Shown here: piece after piece, positions 48,445-59,633 of the stretch | Layout: every line of letters starts with the position of its first letter | Position numbering within the stretch: the stretch's first letter is position 1 | Origin: Trifolium pratense | Taxonomy: Eukaryota; Streptophyta; Magnoliopsida; Fabales; Fabaceae | DNA length: 64,000 nt | Direction: 5' to 3' | NCBI RefSeq assembly: GCF_020283565.1 | Contig: NC_060062.1 | Span: 4,315,322-4,379,321 of the forward strand | Notes under the pieces: model-generated | Database searches by the model: none | Seen by the model: only the letters and a program-made list of their open reading frames with translations | Told to the model about the DNA's origin: nothing | Position numbers and translations under genes: made by a program

Positions 48445-50272
48445 CTTGTATATGAACTATTCAGCTGGGAACTAATGGCTTTATCAGTTCAATGATGATA
48501 GAAACCAACTGATATATAATAAGGAAGTAGGGAAAATCCCTTTGATTACAAGAATGATACCGCAGTACTTCGAGGGTCTGCACCTCCATAATGCCAAACT
48601 GGCCCCTTTCCAATCAAATCCCAAGATACCCTCTTTCTCAATCACCCCTTCTATTTATTAAGTATTACCTATTCCTATTCTAATGGCAGTTATTTTCTAT
48701 AATAACTGCTTATTAGTAATTAAAATTGCCTACTAATGATTAAACTGCCTACTAATATTAATAAACAAGGCCCACTATTATTTCTATCCTAATTAAGGCC
48801 CATATCTAACAAATGACTGGTTCGGTTTTTATAATATTTGGCAAAAGATGCAGGGGGAAGAAAGAAAGAGATAGCGGATGAAAGGCTTGGGCAGGCTGGA
48901 GTAGTCTGCTTGGGTACAAAATCCCCATTGTATGTTGTTTTATTTTACATTTTAGTTTAAACAGCCCGGTTCTACTACTAAGCTGTTTAGAGTTTGTAAG
49001 TCCGCCTAATTTCACCCCAAATCTCCAGCTCTTATTCTCACTGTTTTCTGAGCAAGAAACAAACCTGGATTTGGAATCATCTGTTATCATGCCCAATTTA
49101 CAACTACTTAATTATATCCATTTCATGAACTTGGTAACCAAATACTAGGATTACGAGAACCAGTTATCAAGAATGTTACATATCCAACACTTTGGACCAG
49201 TGGACCACAACTCCCAACTTAATCTCCTATTAACATATTACTCAAACCAAGGATATACAGCCAATAACTAAATCCATACTGCACAAAATATTTATAAATG
49301 AATATGAAAATCCAATTAAGCAAATGAAAAATTATCAACTTACGGCCCATTGAATCCGGAGCAAAATCAACCAATGAACCAAATGGGTATCCTTCTCGTC
49401 GGTGGTGCATACGAGACATTACAGTGCAAAGATGAGCAAACCTGGCCTTGAATTATACAAGGAAGTAACATTTGAAAGTCAACAAAGGTCATCTATGAAT
49501 GAAACCAGTGCTACGTTCAGTTCTACAGCAGAATATATACAATAATGACAATGTTACCTGCTCCATCAAATTGCGAACCGCTAAAGCAGGTTTAGGCAAA
49601 CCATGTGCCGAGGTTGCACTCTGAACACCACCGGAAATCGGAGTTCTGAAAAGTCCAGCCCTAGTACCCCCACCCGACCCACTTCCTCCTGGGGTGGTAA
49701 TAGTTGACCATGACATTCCCGTTTGTATTGGCTCATGTAAATCTTCATCATCATCATCAGTACTCTGAGAATGGCTTAAATTTTCCTTCAGAATTATAAA
49801 AATCCACCCAAGTAAGTCACTCAAATGTCAATGACAAACACATTATTTGATCATCTATAACAATAGACCAATCATCAAAATCAATTCTTGAATTTTTTGA
49901 AGTGATAGATACATTCACACACTCAGTATCAATTTTGATCCATACTATTCAAACACGAATTTGATAAAATACAACTATATTAGATTAAATTCTGGAGACA
50001 AAATCAATTCTACATCCAAACATACACTAAACATGTACCTGAGGGTGAGAAGGTAAAGCAGAGGCATTGAGTTCATCACCTTCTCCGCTAGGAACTTGAG
50101 TGGAAAGAGCAGAGAGACGAAGAGGAATTGCAACCAATGAGTGTGAGTTTGAGAGTTGATTGATTTTGAGGAAGGAAGGTCGCGGTGTTACTCCGCCGTA
50201 GACAGAGGCGGAAGGAGAAGTGAGATGGTGGTGGAGGAGTGAATGAGTGTCGGAAAGTGAATGAAACGACAT
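45773..50272 (-). CDS. Plastid PNPOx-like FMN-binding split-barrel protein (At3g21140/At1g51560-like), complete, 9 exons
   Basis: Exons on the minus strand: 50272-50039, 49785-49558, 49446-49344, 47781-47702, 47613-47536, 47412-47321, 46967-46856, 46104-45979, 45889-45773. They sum to 1170 nt, giving 389 aa, close to the Arabidopsis relatives. Residues 1 to about 60 are Ser/Leu/His-rich like a chloroplast transit peptide. An acidic stretch (DDDDEDL) and a Gly-rich linker follow. The split barrel starts about residue 155 with ARFAHLCTVM and GYPFGSLVDFA, then SPLAIHTRNLMADPKCTLVVQ and ARVTIFGDVYPLP. The C-terminal helical part ends LEEAKAALQKLIHIGKVCNL. These proteins resemble pyridoxamine-phosphate oxidases and the glutamyl-tRNA-reductase-binding protein, but true PNP oxidase activity is doubtful. 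The function is not settled. Several introns hold LTR remnants. Confidence 0.92.
46149..46467 (+). mobile_element. Probable solo LTR (Copia type), about 319 bp, in intron 7
   Basis: Begins TGTTAGAGACTCCC followed by tgtagctcagtaggttag, contains ctcttgcactttttcacagt (R/U5-like) and may end TAACA at 46467. The TGTTA...TAACA ends are inverted. No target-site duplication is visible, so the ends or the insertion history are unsure. Confidence 0.45.
48374..48443. repeat. (AT)n microsatellite, about 70 bp
   Basis: Uninterrupted AT run in intron 3 of the PNPOx-like gene, 50 bp before the solo LTR. Confidence 0.95.
48496..48811 (-). mobile_element. Solo LTR, 316 bp, with perfect 5-bp target duplication
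   Basis: The element starts TGATAG and ends TAACA on the plus strand (TGTTAGATATGGGCC... on the minus). It is flanked by identical aatga at 48491-48495 and 48812-48816. TG..CA ends and a 5-bp duplication define an LTR-retrotransposon insertion reduced to one LTR by recombination. It lies in intron 3 of the PNPOx-like gene, and minus is the likely LTR sense from the TGTTAG start. Confidence 0.75.
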
Positions 50273-50670
50273 CGTTTGGATTGAATTCTGTTATTTGGAA
50301 ATTAAGCGCTGAGGTTTTGGGGTTTTGGAGGTGAAACTGAAAGTGAAAACCATTACGGCAGAGAAGAGAAACAAATAATATAATATATAGACTTAAGTAA
50401 AAGTTTTGTTTTTTAAATATTCCAAATCTTTCTTTCTGATTTTGATTTTGATAAAGTTAGGGCTATGCATGTATGGTGGTGACTCAGATACAGATTGACA
50501 TTCAAAGTCACAAAGAAGGAAATTTTTTGGAAATATATATATAGTATTTCTTTATTTTTTTTGACGGAAAATATAGTATATCTTTATTAATATTTTTTTA
50601 TGAAATATACTGTATTCCTTTATTATTTTTTGATAAAATATATTAGTTTTTTTTTTTAATATATTAGTTA

Positions 50671-50998
50671 CTTCCTCCGTTTCAAATTATTTGTCGTTTT
50701 AGAAAAAAAAAACAAAAAATTAAGAAAGTGTATTTTTGCACCTTGTTTTCATATTATAACCTTATTTTAATTCACCAATAATTTTATTAATATGTTATGT
50801 ACCAAAAAAAAAATTAAATTTTTTTTTCTTTTTCAAATATGTATATATTAAGTCTTTTACGGTTTTCACAACTACTCCTAAATATTTGGAATTTATATGA
50901 TGATATAATAGACAAAATATGACCTTATATTATCAAAACGACAAGTAATTTGAAACAATTTTTTTTCTAAAACAACAAGTAATTTGAAACGGATGAAG
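50671..50998. mobile_element. Stowaway-like MITE
   Basis: The left end, CTTCCTCCGTTTCAAATTAT, is inverted at the right as aatttgaaacggatgaag, with inner partners gtcgttttagaa and ttctaaaacaacaag. TA dinucleotides flank both ends (50669-50670 and 50999-51000), as expected for Tc1/mariner MITEs. There is no coding capacity. Confidence 0.75.
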
Positions 50999-51305
50999 TA
51001 TCTCAGAATATATTTATTTTTTTATTGGATTTTTATGTTTTAAAAATTGAACTTTTTATATTTCAAAAAAAAAATTGAACCCTTTTTTTAAAGTTATTAT
51101 ATTTGATTTAATGGTGAGAGGTTTGAGTAATATGAATTTTAAGTTGACCTTAATTTGTAACCAAACTTATGGAACCAAACTATGAATATTTTCTCCGTTT
51201 ATTTAAACATGAATTTTAAGATGAATTTGAAACCAAACTATGAATTTTAAGATGATCCATTTGTTTAAATTAACATTGGAGGTCGAACAATTTGTTACTA
51301 TGAAT

Positions 51306-51420
51306 TTCAGTTGATTTTACTATTTCTAAATGAATCATTCAAATATTTTGAAATCATTTCAGTTGATTTTACTATTTTTAAATGAATCATTCGAATATTT
51401 TGAAATCATTTCAGTTGATT
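51306..51420. repeat. Tandem duplication, period about 53 bp
   Basis: ttcagttgattttactattt followed by aaatgaatcattc and aatattttgaaatca appears twice in a row (about 51306 and 51359), and a third partial start ttcagttgatttt follows at 51412. Confidence 0.75.
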
Positions 51421-51514
51421 TTGTTGTGATTTTGAATGTGTTACTATTTTGATTTTCCTTAGTGTTTAGGGTTTAGTTAAAGTTGATTTGAATTGAAGTG
51501 GTGTATTGTGTTTT

Positions 51515-51655
51515 TTTGTTTTTTTTTTGCTTTCGCTATCAATTTAATCTGGTTCGGGGGACAGTTCTGACATCAAGTGTTCCAGTCCCCTCCCAATCGC
51601 AGTTGCGGAAGATCGAACTGTGGTCCTCCCTACCATGTTCATCGTCAATAGTAGT
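51515..51655 (-). mobile_element. SINE, antisense copy of the 62993-63150 family
   Basis: Read on the minus strand it gives agggaggaccacagttcgat, cttccgcaactgcgattggg and aggggactggaacacttgat, then cccccgaacc and an A-rich tail (poly-T on plus at about 51518). The order and words match the element at 62993 in the opposite orientation. Confidence 0.7.
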
Positions 51656-52288
51656 TTTAGATTAACTTTTAGTTTGAAATTACACTCTGTATTATTTTAT
51701 TCTCTTTTTAATATAAATAATTAGTTTTCACATAAATTAATTTTGTTTTTATATATTTTTTATTGTAATTTCATAATTTAAGTGTAAAATTGTTTGATTT
51801 TCAATTAATTACATATTTAATCAATGATTTGAATATTAATTACATATTCTTTCTAACAGTATTAAATTTGTGTTTGTAATCTATATTCTATATACTCTAA
51901 AGATAATATCAATTACTATTAATTAGTAATAATATCAATGATTTGTTCATGTAATACTCTTTTTCCATATAGCTTTTAATTGCTATATTAATTTCCAACC
52001 TTACCTTTGTTACCTTCAAGTACAAGTTTCCAAACGTTAGGTACAAGTTTCAACATCCCTCACCTTTTTCTTTCTCAATCACATTCACACCTTTCTACAT
52101 TGATTTCTCACCTTACTTCTCTCACTTTAATCTCAACATTGATCAAAAACATTATGCTATTATATTATACATAAAAGTTTATCTCTAATCAATGTATATC
52201 TTTGTACCATCTTTAATTATATTATAGATAGATTATGCTATTTGATTAATCTTTGATTCTTTCTCTCATCCACAAGACAAACATTCTA

Positions 52289-54927
52289 ATGAGAACATCA
52301 ACATTTCGTTTATGTCTTCTAATTGTTGTTGTAATATGTTTGTTATTATTTGGAACAATTTCAAGATTGAATATTCCAAATGTTTCTTACTATGCCACAA
52401 TCACAAATGTACAACAAAACTACATTAATGATCCTAAGAAAATTCTTGTCTCTAAAGGAAAAGGGTACCCTCCTGTTTTTGCATATTGGATTTTCGGCAC
52501 GAAAGGAGAGAGTAAGAAGATGACAAGGTTGTTAAAAGCTATATATCATCCAAGAAATCAATACTTACTTCAACTTGATGATTGTTCCTCTGACTCTGAA
52601 AGAATGGATTTAGCTCTCTATGTTAAATCTAATATTGTTTTTGAGGAATTTGGAAATGTGAATGTTGTTGGAAAGAGTTATGCTATTAATAAGATGGGAT
52701 CTTCTTCACTTTCTGCTTCTCTTCATGCTATTGCTTTGCTTCTTAAAGTCAATTCAGATTGGGATTGGTTCTTCACATTAAGTGCTTCAGATTATCCTCT
52801 CATGACTCAAGATGGTAAGTGTCACTAGCTACTAATGTTTTTTGTTCATCATGATTTTCTTCTTAGGACTTACACAAAATGTGTTTCCTAGAATTGTGAT
52901 CATCTTCATATTCAAATGAACTAATTTGTGCAGATATCCTTCATGCTTTCATGATCCTACCAACAAATATCAACTTTATTCATTACACTAACAAGACACT
53001 AAGGAACGAGTAAGTAATCTCAAAATTAAGGTTTGGTTTATTTCCTCAATTTTAATGCCAACAATTTTTTAATCAAATAGTCATAGTGATAAGATAACTA
53101 TAGATAGTGTAAAAAATGGAACAATTTTTTTCAAATAACTCAATCATGTATTCTTATAGGTTGTAAAATGAAAATGATGCAGGCAACGAAACATGAACCA
53201 AATAGTGGTAGACCCAAGTTTACATGATGAAAAGAGTAGTTCACTTTACTTTGCTGTTGAGGCCAGAGATACCCCTGATGCTTTTAAGATATTTCGAGGT
53301 CAGTTTAATTACTTTCAAACTTCCATAAGATATTATTTTTATCAAACTTGAATTTTAGTGCATGTTTGAATAGACGGTGATCGATAAAATTACATTGATC
53401 CACCGTAATTTTGGTACAATTTGCACTTTTGAATTTCACAAAATTATAGAACCACGGGGATTTTGTTGAATTTCAATAAATATATCAAACGTATTAATAT
53501 ATTGGGCCTAAACAATTCACTCACTAGTTAGATAAAAATTTGTCTAATTGAACCAAGACATTGAGCTCAAGTGCTTAATAAACTCTCACTATGAGGAATT
53601 GTTCGAGAGAACTCGAGTTCGATTTCTAATGAAAAGTTTTTTTAGTCAAAGTTTCTTAACGTCCGAATTCTGAATTATGAAACCCCCTTCTCCTGCGAAT
53701 CAGAGGGTTAAAAAATTGAGTAATTACAGTTTAGTTTTTACTTCCCGATTTAGACCCTCGAAAAAAAATGGGTAGTTCAAATTTAAACTCGGTTATTTAT
53801 TTTCTTTTTTTTTGAAAAAGCTAAATTAGCCCACCCAAATTGGCGCCAGAGAGAATCGAATCTCAGACCTCAAGAGGAGCACACTCCCAGGTCCCAAGCC
53901 AATACCAATGCACCAACCCAAGTGGGAGTGTCAGGATTTGAACTCCGATCCTTACATAATACATGCAATATCCCTACTAACTGAATTATTATGCTCATAG
54001 GGACCAGTTAAATCTAATTTAAAACATGTCTTAAAATACAATTTACACCATCTTCAACAGGCAATCTAGATATTTGCCTCCGTCAATTATGAGTGTATCA
54101 ACAAAGTTTGTTGCTGTAGCCAATTTTTATTTTATTTTTGAGTTGGAACTTGGAACCTTGTGAATAAACAAAAAGTAATAATTTATACAATGATAGTAAT
54201 ATTAGTAAATGAGGGGTGCAAAACATAAAAAACTGCACACACAAGCCCGCCCCACTCCAGTCTCCACACAACAACATTTTTTTTTGTTATTTACAATTTA
54301 AATAGATAATAACTCTAGAAAAAAAAATAATTTTAGAACCATTTTTAATATTTATGTAAAACATTTTTAATAGGTTCACCTTGGATGATTCTTACAAGAT
54401 CTTTTTTGGAGTATTGTGTAAATGGATGGGACAATTTACCAAGAAAGCTACTAATGTTTTTCAGCAATGTAGCTTATCCTATGGAAACTTATTTCCACAC
54501 AGTCCTATGTAACTCTCAAGAGTTCAATAACACAATAGTAGACAATAATCTAATTTATAGTCTTTTTGATAATGATCCATCAGAATCTCAATTACTTGAT
54601 ATGTCACACTATGATACAATGATGGAAATTGGTGCTGCATTTGCACGTCCATTTGGTGAAGGTGAACTTGTTCTAGAGAAAATTGATGATTTAGTTCTTA
54701 ATAGAACTTTTAATGGTTTTGTTCAAGGAGAGTGGTGTTCAAATTCAAATTTAGAGATAAATAAAACTACAAAGGTTTTAGAAATTGAGGAAGGTATGTG
54801 TTCAATATCTGGTAATATTGATGTTGTAAAGCCAGGATTGTTTGGAATCAAACTTAGAACTCTATTAGGTGAAATTGTTAGTAGTGGAAGATATAGAACT
54901 AGTCAATGTCAATTACAATTGGTGTGA
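52289..54927 (+). CDS. GT14 family glycosyltransferase (GlcAT14-like, core-2/I-branching domain), complete, 4 exons
   Basis: Exons 52289-52814, 52934-53009, 53183-53298 and 54374-54927 sum to 1272 nt, giving 423 aa. The start is the ATG of [10 protein letters not shown]; the frame extends upstream only to a TTG. A type II Golgi anchor is at about 7-23 ([17 protein letters not shown]). The Branch domain begins [14 protein letters not shown] (about 61), then [88 protein letters not shown] and [17 protein letters not shown]. Relatives in Arabidopsis (GlcAT14A-C) add glucuronic acid to arabinogalactan proteins; whether this one does so is inferred. The C-terminal third departs from the usual WDNPP-type motif (here FDNDPSE) and may be a divergent clade. 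Confidence 0.92.
53565..54010 (-). repeat. SINE-like repeats within GT14 intron 3
   Basis: Near 53565-53640 a gagctcaagtgcttaat / gagttcgatttctaatg pair resembles box A and box B on the plus strand. From 53815 to 54010 a minus-strand element shows tttgaactccgatcct and gagaatcgaatctcagacct, with agcccacccaaattggcg and ccaacccaagtgggagtg. A second, decayed copy of that element is at 55620-55735. Confidence 0.45.
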
Positions 54928-54929
54928 CA

Positions 54930-57900
54930 AAAAATGTACAATGTTGCTTGAATCACTTTGAAGGTGTGAATTCATTTTTAACCAATGCTAACTAAATGGG
55001 CTATTTAGGTTTGGAACTGAAGATTAAAAACTGAGTTTTGCTCCTTTTGGTTCTTTTTTCATATGACATGTTTTGTGTTTGACTATATATGTGCAATGTT
55101 TGGATTTGTGATATTTGATAGAATTATAATTTACGATGAAACACCGTAACTTCTAAAAGCTATATTTTGGAGTTTCAACAAAATTATCATGTCACTGTAA
55201 TTTCGACAAACATTTGTATTTGAATTTAATTTAGTGTAAAATTAACGAGATCATAATAACACTGTTGAAATTTAAAGCATATATTTGTCAAACTCACAAT
55301 GGCTCAATGTGATTATGGCAGTCTAACCATGAATGCAATGTTGCACTATTGACTATAAAGATAAGAAGGATAAAGATGATACATGTACCACAAGTTCATA
55401 ACTGAATTTGGGAGTTAGCAATTATGGAGAAATCACAACATGTATAAGTATAGGATATTATAGATAACCCTAATCTTCAGATTTGTGAATATAAACTATT
55501 TGATCCTTAGATTTTTTATTTTAAATCGGTATGCAATCTTAGGAACGACAAATTTGATGGACAAATCTTACTGTCCACTTGCAGATCCCCATTTAAAGTC
55601 GGAGTTTTTTTTTTCCTACTTTGTATAGACTAGCCCATTGAAATTGGCAGAAATCAACTGTAAAACCTTGAGAGGAGCATACTTCAAGCACTCAAATCAA
55701 CATCAAGCAACTCAATTGGGTTTATTTGATCCTTATATTGTTTTTCTCTAAAGTTCTCCTTTTGGTTTTTTTTAGAGTTCAAGCTCTAGCTTTCACATGC
55801 ACTATATTATTACTCAAGAGTCAAGACCACACTTAACTTAAGTTGCACAATTGGGGTCATTTGTATTTTCTTTTAAACGAAACAATCAACCACTTGAATT
55901 TTTAATAGATTTTTTCTAATTACACCGCCTATTTTCATGATTACACCACCTAAATAGTATCTCAACTACAAAATACTTTGCCAAAACAATGTTACTGAAT
56001 TAACAATATTTTTTTGAAAAATTAATCACGTTGCACAATTGATAAGCAAGGTGACAAAGAAAAAAGAAGAAAAAAAGAAAGAATATGATATAGAACAATG
56101 TCCATTGTCCATGGCAGAATAAAAGGATTTGACAAAAGTATGAGAAAGTAAAAGTTTGGGGGAGATTGTGGAATGAGAGTAATATTTATACTAAAATGAT
56201 AACTAGTGTTTCAGGGTCCTAGTTAAAAGGAAATCAAAATTAGAAAATTTGTTTTGAAATTTATATTAGTTAATATTTTTAAAATATAAAAAATTATATT
56301 TCTACTTTCAAAAAAAATAAAAAATGATATTTCTAATGTAATACTCCCTCCGGTCCTTTTTATAAGGAACACTTAGGGCAAAAAATTTGGTCCTTTTTAT
56401 AAGAAACTTTGACCAATTTTCAAATGTTTTAAATGTTCAATTTCACTTATGCCCTTATTTATTATGAGAGAGAATTTAAAAATAAGTAAATTAGTTGAAT
56501 AAAGAGTAATTAAATAAGAGTATATATGGAATAAATTTAAATTTATAAGAGTATTAAATGAAAATAATTATGTTAAATGTGATTCCTTGGTCTGTGTGAT
56601 TTTTTTCAAATTGTTCCTTATAAAAAGGACCGGAGGGAGTATATACTTCTTTTATCTTCTTAACTAATGTTTCGGAATTCGGAGGACCGGTTATGATCAT
56701 AACTCATGTATACATATATTTTAAATTGGTCAAAATAATCAATCAAAATTTGTATATATTTATAATACTAAGATATTTTATAAATTATGTGAAATGTCAT
56801 TTGAGTACAAACATATTTTATTGCCCTCATAATTTTTTTTATTGTCTTAATTGAATACCACTAAATTTATTTATATTTTATAAAAGTCTTAATTGACACG
56901 AGATTTTTGTATCATAAATTTATTTTTTGTAAAATTCATTGAAATCTCAATCCAACACATCCCTAAATCTTGCAATTTATTTTTCGATTTTTATTTTGGA
57001 TTAAATGCTACAAAGGGGTCTCCTCTTCGCTTTTGTAGTACTTCGATGCAATAAAAATTCAAATTTACTAAAAACAAAAAAGATGAATCTGCAAATAAAC
57101 TCACTTCATCCATGTTAAATGTTAATAGCATAAAACGACAAATTGCATAATCCATAATTTGAAGTTTAATTTGCTGTTTTTTGTTTTGTTTTGCTTAGTT
57201 TTTCCTATGCATTTAAAAAAAATCTCAAAACTAACAAAAAAAAAAAATTCTCAAAACTAACAGAATTTATAATCAAATCCTGAACTAATTATTTTTTAAT
57301 CAGATCATTCCATTACAATGTTTTTTTTTTTCAGATGTGTCAAACTCAAACATATATTTTCCATAAAAAAAAAAAAACTCAAACATATATTTGTGATATA
57401 TTTATCTTCTACAAAAAAAATATTTGTGATATATATTTGTTTGTCACATGCAGATAGAGATACGACAAAATGCATAAATCTGTATAATACTATAATTTAT
57501 TACTTTTTTAACGGTAACGTTAGAAAGTTTATAACCATGAATTATTAAACGAATACTAATTAAAGAGATCAATTATGGTTAAGAATGAGACATGACAACT
57601 AAACTAACGTGATGATTTTAAAATTAAAATGAAATGAAACATGTGGTTTAAAACATAATATATATTGAGAAAGAGAGAATCTAATACACAAAAACTCAAC
57701 TCTCTCCCACTCCGTGGAAATTATTCTTTTAGAAACTTCCAACAACAACCACAGAGAAAGTCTTACCTAGGCACAACAATTTAGGCACAATTTTTAGGCA
57801 CTCACACATCAATAAAAAAAATTAAATGGAAAATATATTTGTCACATCAATTAATATCAATTCAATTCTTTTCTCTTTAATATTTATTCACTTGTTGTTA

Positions 57901-58620
57901 GTGTGCCTAACAAATAATTATTTATGTTTGTGTCCATATAAGTATTTCTCACAACCACAATGAAGTGCTTTTATATGGACCCCATATCTTGCATCATTAC
58001 TTTATAGAAACACATTTTTAACCACACATTTATCTCCATTATTACATATTTATTTATTACTATACCTGTTCTTGGTTATGAGTAAAATGACTGAACACCA
58101 TATATACCAACCTATTTTTGTGGTAGCTCAACCTCTTTGATCGAGTCTTTAATTTTACTATTACATGGTAGAAATTGTGTGGATTAAAAGTTGGGACCAA
58201 ATGTGTACTAGTAGCATAGTATAGTAAGATAGGTGACGTGTGGTTATAAAATTGGTGCTCATAGTTATCCTAGTAATAATAGAGCATCAATTATGGACTT
58301 ATGGTTGGTGCATGTTCAAAAGTTAATTAATGTACCTCACAACTAAAACAAGATTTTCTCAACAAAAAAAAACTAAAACAAGATAAAATATTAAAATTTG
58401 TTAATTAGCATAACTTAGATATTGATTTTAGTCAAAAATAAAATAAAATATTGATTATAAAATTTGAATCGTAACATCAACTAATGGTCCTTTTGAAGTA
58501 GTAGACTGATGACATAATATAAATAAGGATTGAACTTAACTAAATTTTACAAAATTAACTTGAAAAATGAAGAATGTCTCTCTTTTTAAATTTTTATTAG
58601 ATCTTAGTATATAGAAGTAT
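54930..58620. other. Intergenic, Stowaway MITE only
   Basis: I see no gene. The 3' UTR of the GT14 gene occupies the first 150-200 bp. A decayed antisense SINE-like piece is at 55620-55735 and a Stowaway MITE at 56344-56639. The rest is AT-rich with homopolymer runs. Confidence 0.6.
56344..56639. mobile_element. Stowaway-type MITE, 296 bp
   Basis: The left end, CTCCCTCCGGTCCTTTTTAT, is mirrored by ataaaaaggaccggagggag at the right. Inner halves repeat ttggtcctttttataagaaac. TA lies on both sides (56342-56343, 56640-56641). The TIR and the TA target fit Stowaway/Tc1-mariner. Confidence 0.85.
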
Positions 58621-58623
58621 TTT

Positions 58624-58794
58624 GGCTTAAATATGTTATTAGTCCTTGTAATTACATCATATTTTGGTTTCAGTCCCCGCAATTTTATTTGTTTGATTTA
58701 AGTCCTTGCACTTTAGAAAAAAATTGGTTTTGATCCCTGCTGTGAGTCAAACGTTAAAAAAAAAAAGACAAAACTAACATATTGCCACGTGACA
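58624..58794 (+). mobile_element. Truncated transposon end (one terminal repeat of a legume MITE/TIR element)
   Basis: Begins ggcttaaatatgttattagt, then ggtttcagtccccgcaattt, aagtccttgcactttag and ggttttgatccctgctgtg, ending gccacgtgac. These agtccctgc/ggttttgatccc words are the usual outer parts of a common legume inverted-repeat element. The matching right end is absent; at 58795 the sequence switches abruptly to the inverted copy of the SANT-like gene. Confidence 0.6.
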
Positions 58795-59633
58795 CTATTG
58801 ATGATAATGTAGCTAATCATGATGATGGTGATCTTAATCCTGCTGTTGTTTTTAATGCTGGTGATGATAACCAGCAAGTTAATGCTCAATTAATTGCTGG
58901 TGATGCTGTTAATAATGATGAACCTAATGCTCAAATAATTCTTGTTGAAGCTGTTATCAATGATGATCCTAATGCTCAATTAATTGCTGGTGATGCTGTT
59001 AATAATGATGAACCTAATGCTCAAATAATTCTTGGTGAAGCTGTTATCAATGATGATCCTAATGCTCAATTAATTGCTGGTGATGCTGTTAATAATGATG
59101 AACTAAATGCTCAAATAATTCTTGGTGAAGCTGGTATTAATGATGATCCTAATGCTCAAATTCCTACTGATGCTCAAATAATTCCTGCTTTAGCTAATGT
59201 TGATCTTGCTGTTAATGACCATGTTGATGGTCAAATTGTTCATGGTAATGTTGTTAATAACCATGTTAATAATCTGGGACCTATAGCTAATGTAGTGCCT
59301 CCTAATCGTCCAAATCAATGGACTGAGAATGAAGAGCAAATGTTGTTGACTGCTGTTGATCAATACGAACATATTGCTGTGTTGACAGTGAGGTTTGAGA
59401 TGATAAAGAATGATCCAGTATTTTCTGTATTTTTTGCTCACAGAAGTGTAGAAGCTCTTTTGACTAGGTATCGTTTGATGAAAAGGCAGAATAGGGCTTT
59501 TCTTCATGTTGTTGCTCTTGGGAATCCACCAGGTGGGAATGGACCTAACCTTGATGAATTGCCAGCAGCAGCAACACCATTTGGTAGTTACTGTGAAGTA
59601 TTGAGTCGTTCATTCCCACCTGTGAAGCAGTAA
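58795..59633 (+). pseudogene. Inverted partial copy of the SANT-like repeat-protein gene (plus arm, no start codon)
   Basis: The frame is open from upstream of 58795 to a stop at 59633 but has no ATG before residue 188 or so; only a TTG in the joined transposon end precedes it. Bases 58795-59555 are the reverse complement of 60393-59639 apart from roughly a dozen substitutions and one 6-bp indel. It keeps the three 90-bp repeats (58881-59150) and the W-T-E-N-E-E SANT-like segment, then continues with its own C-terminus (ELPAAATPFG...). Either this C-terminus is ancestral and the minus gene was altered at its end, or the reverse. The arm has no recognisable promoter. Confidence 0.75.
58881..59150 (+). 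repeat. 3 x 90-bp coding tandem repeat (plus arm)
   Basis: aatgctcaattaattgctgg begins units at 58881, 58971 and 59061. Each encodes 30 residues of the pattern NAQLIAGDAVNNDEPNAQII, then LGEAVINDDP. Within each unit there is a 15-residue half-repeat (NAQ...NDxP twice). The mirrored units are at about 60038-60307 on the minus strand. Confidence 0.9.

Larger units (their letters stand above)
50300..52280. other. Intergenic between divergently transcribed PNPOx-like and GT14 genes
   Basis: Both flanking genes start here, so the stretch holds two promoters. Between them are a Stowaway-like MITE (50671-50998), a decayed SINE start near 51105, a 53-bp duplication (51306-51420) and an antisense SINE (51515-51655). 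No gene is supported. Confidence 0.6.

Noticed and set aside
52253..52288. Longer N-terminus (MILSLIHKTN...) for the GT14 gene
   Set aside because: It starts at TTG. The ATG at 52289 is followed by a proper Golgi signal-anchor.
59190..59507. Minus-strand open frame and its mirror on plus at 59687-59998 (KKSPILP...SKKYRKYW)
   Set aside because: They are antisense shadows of the SANT-like coding exon, doubled by the palindrome. Low-complexity codons keep the frame open.
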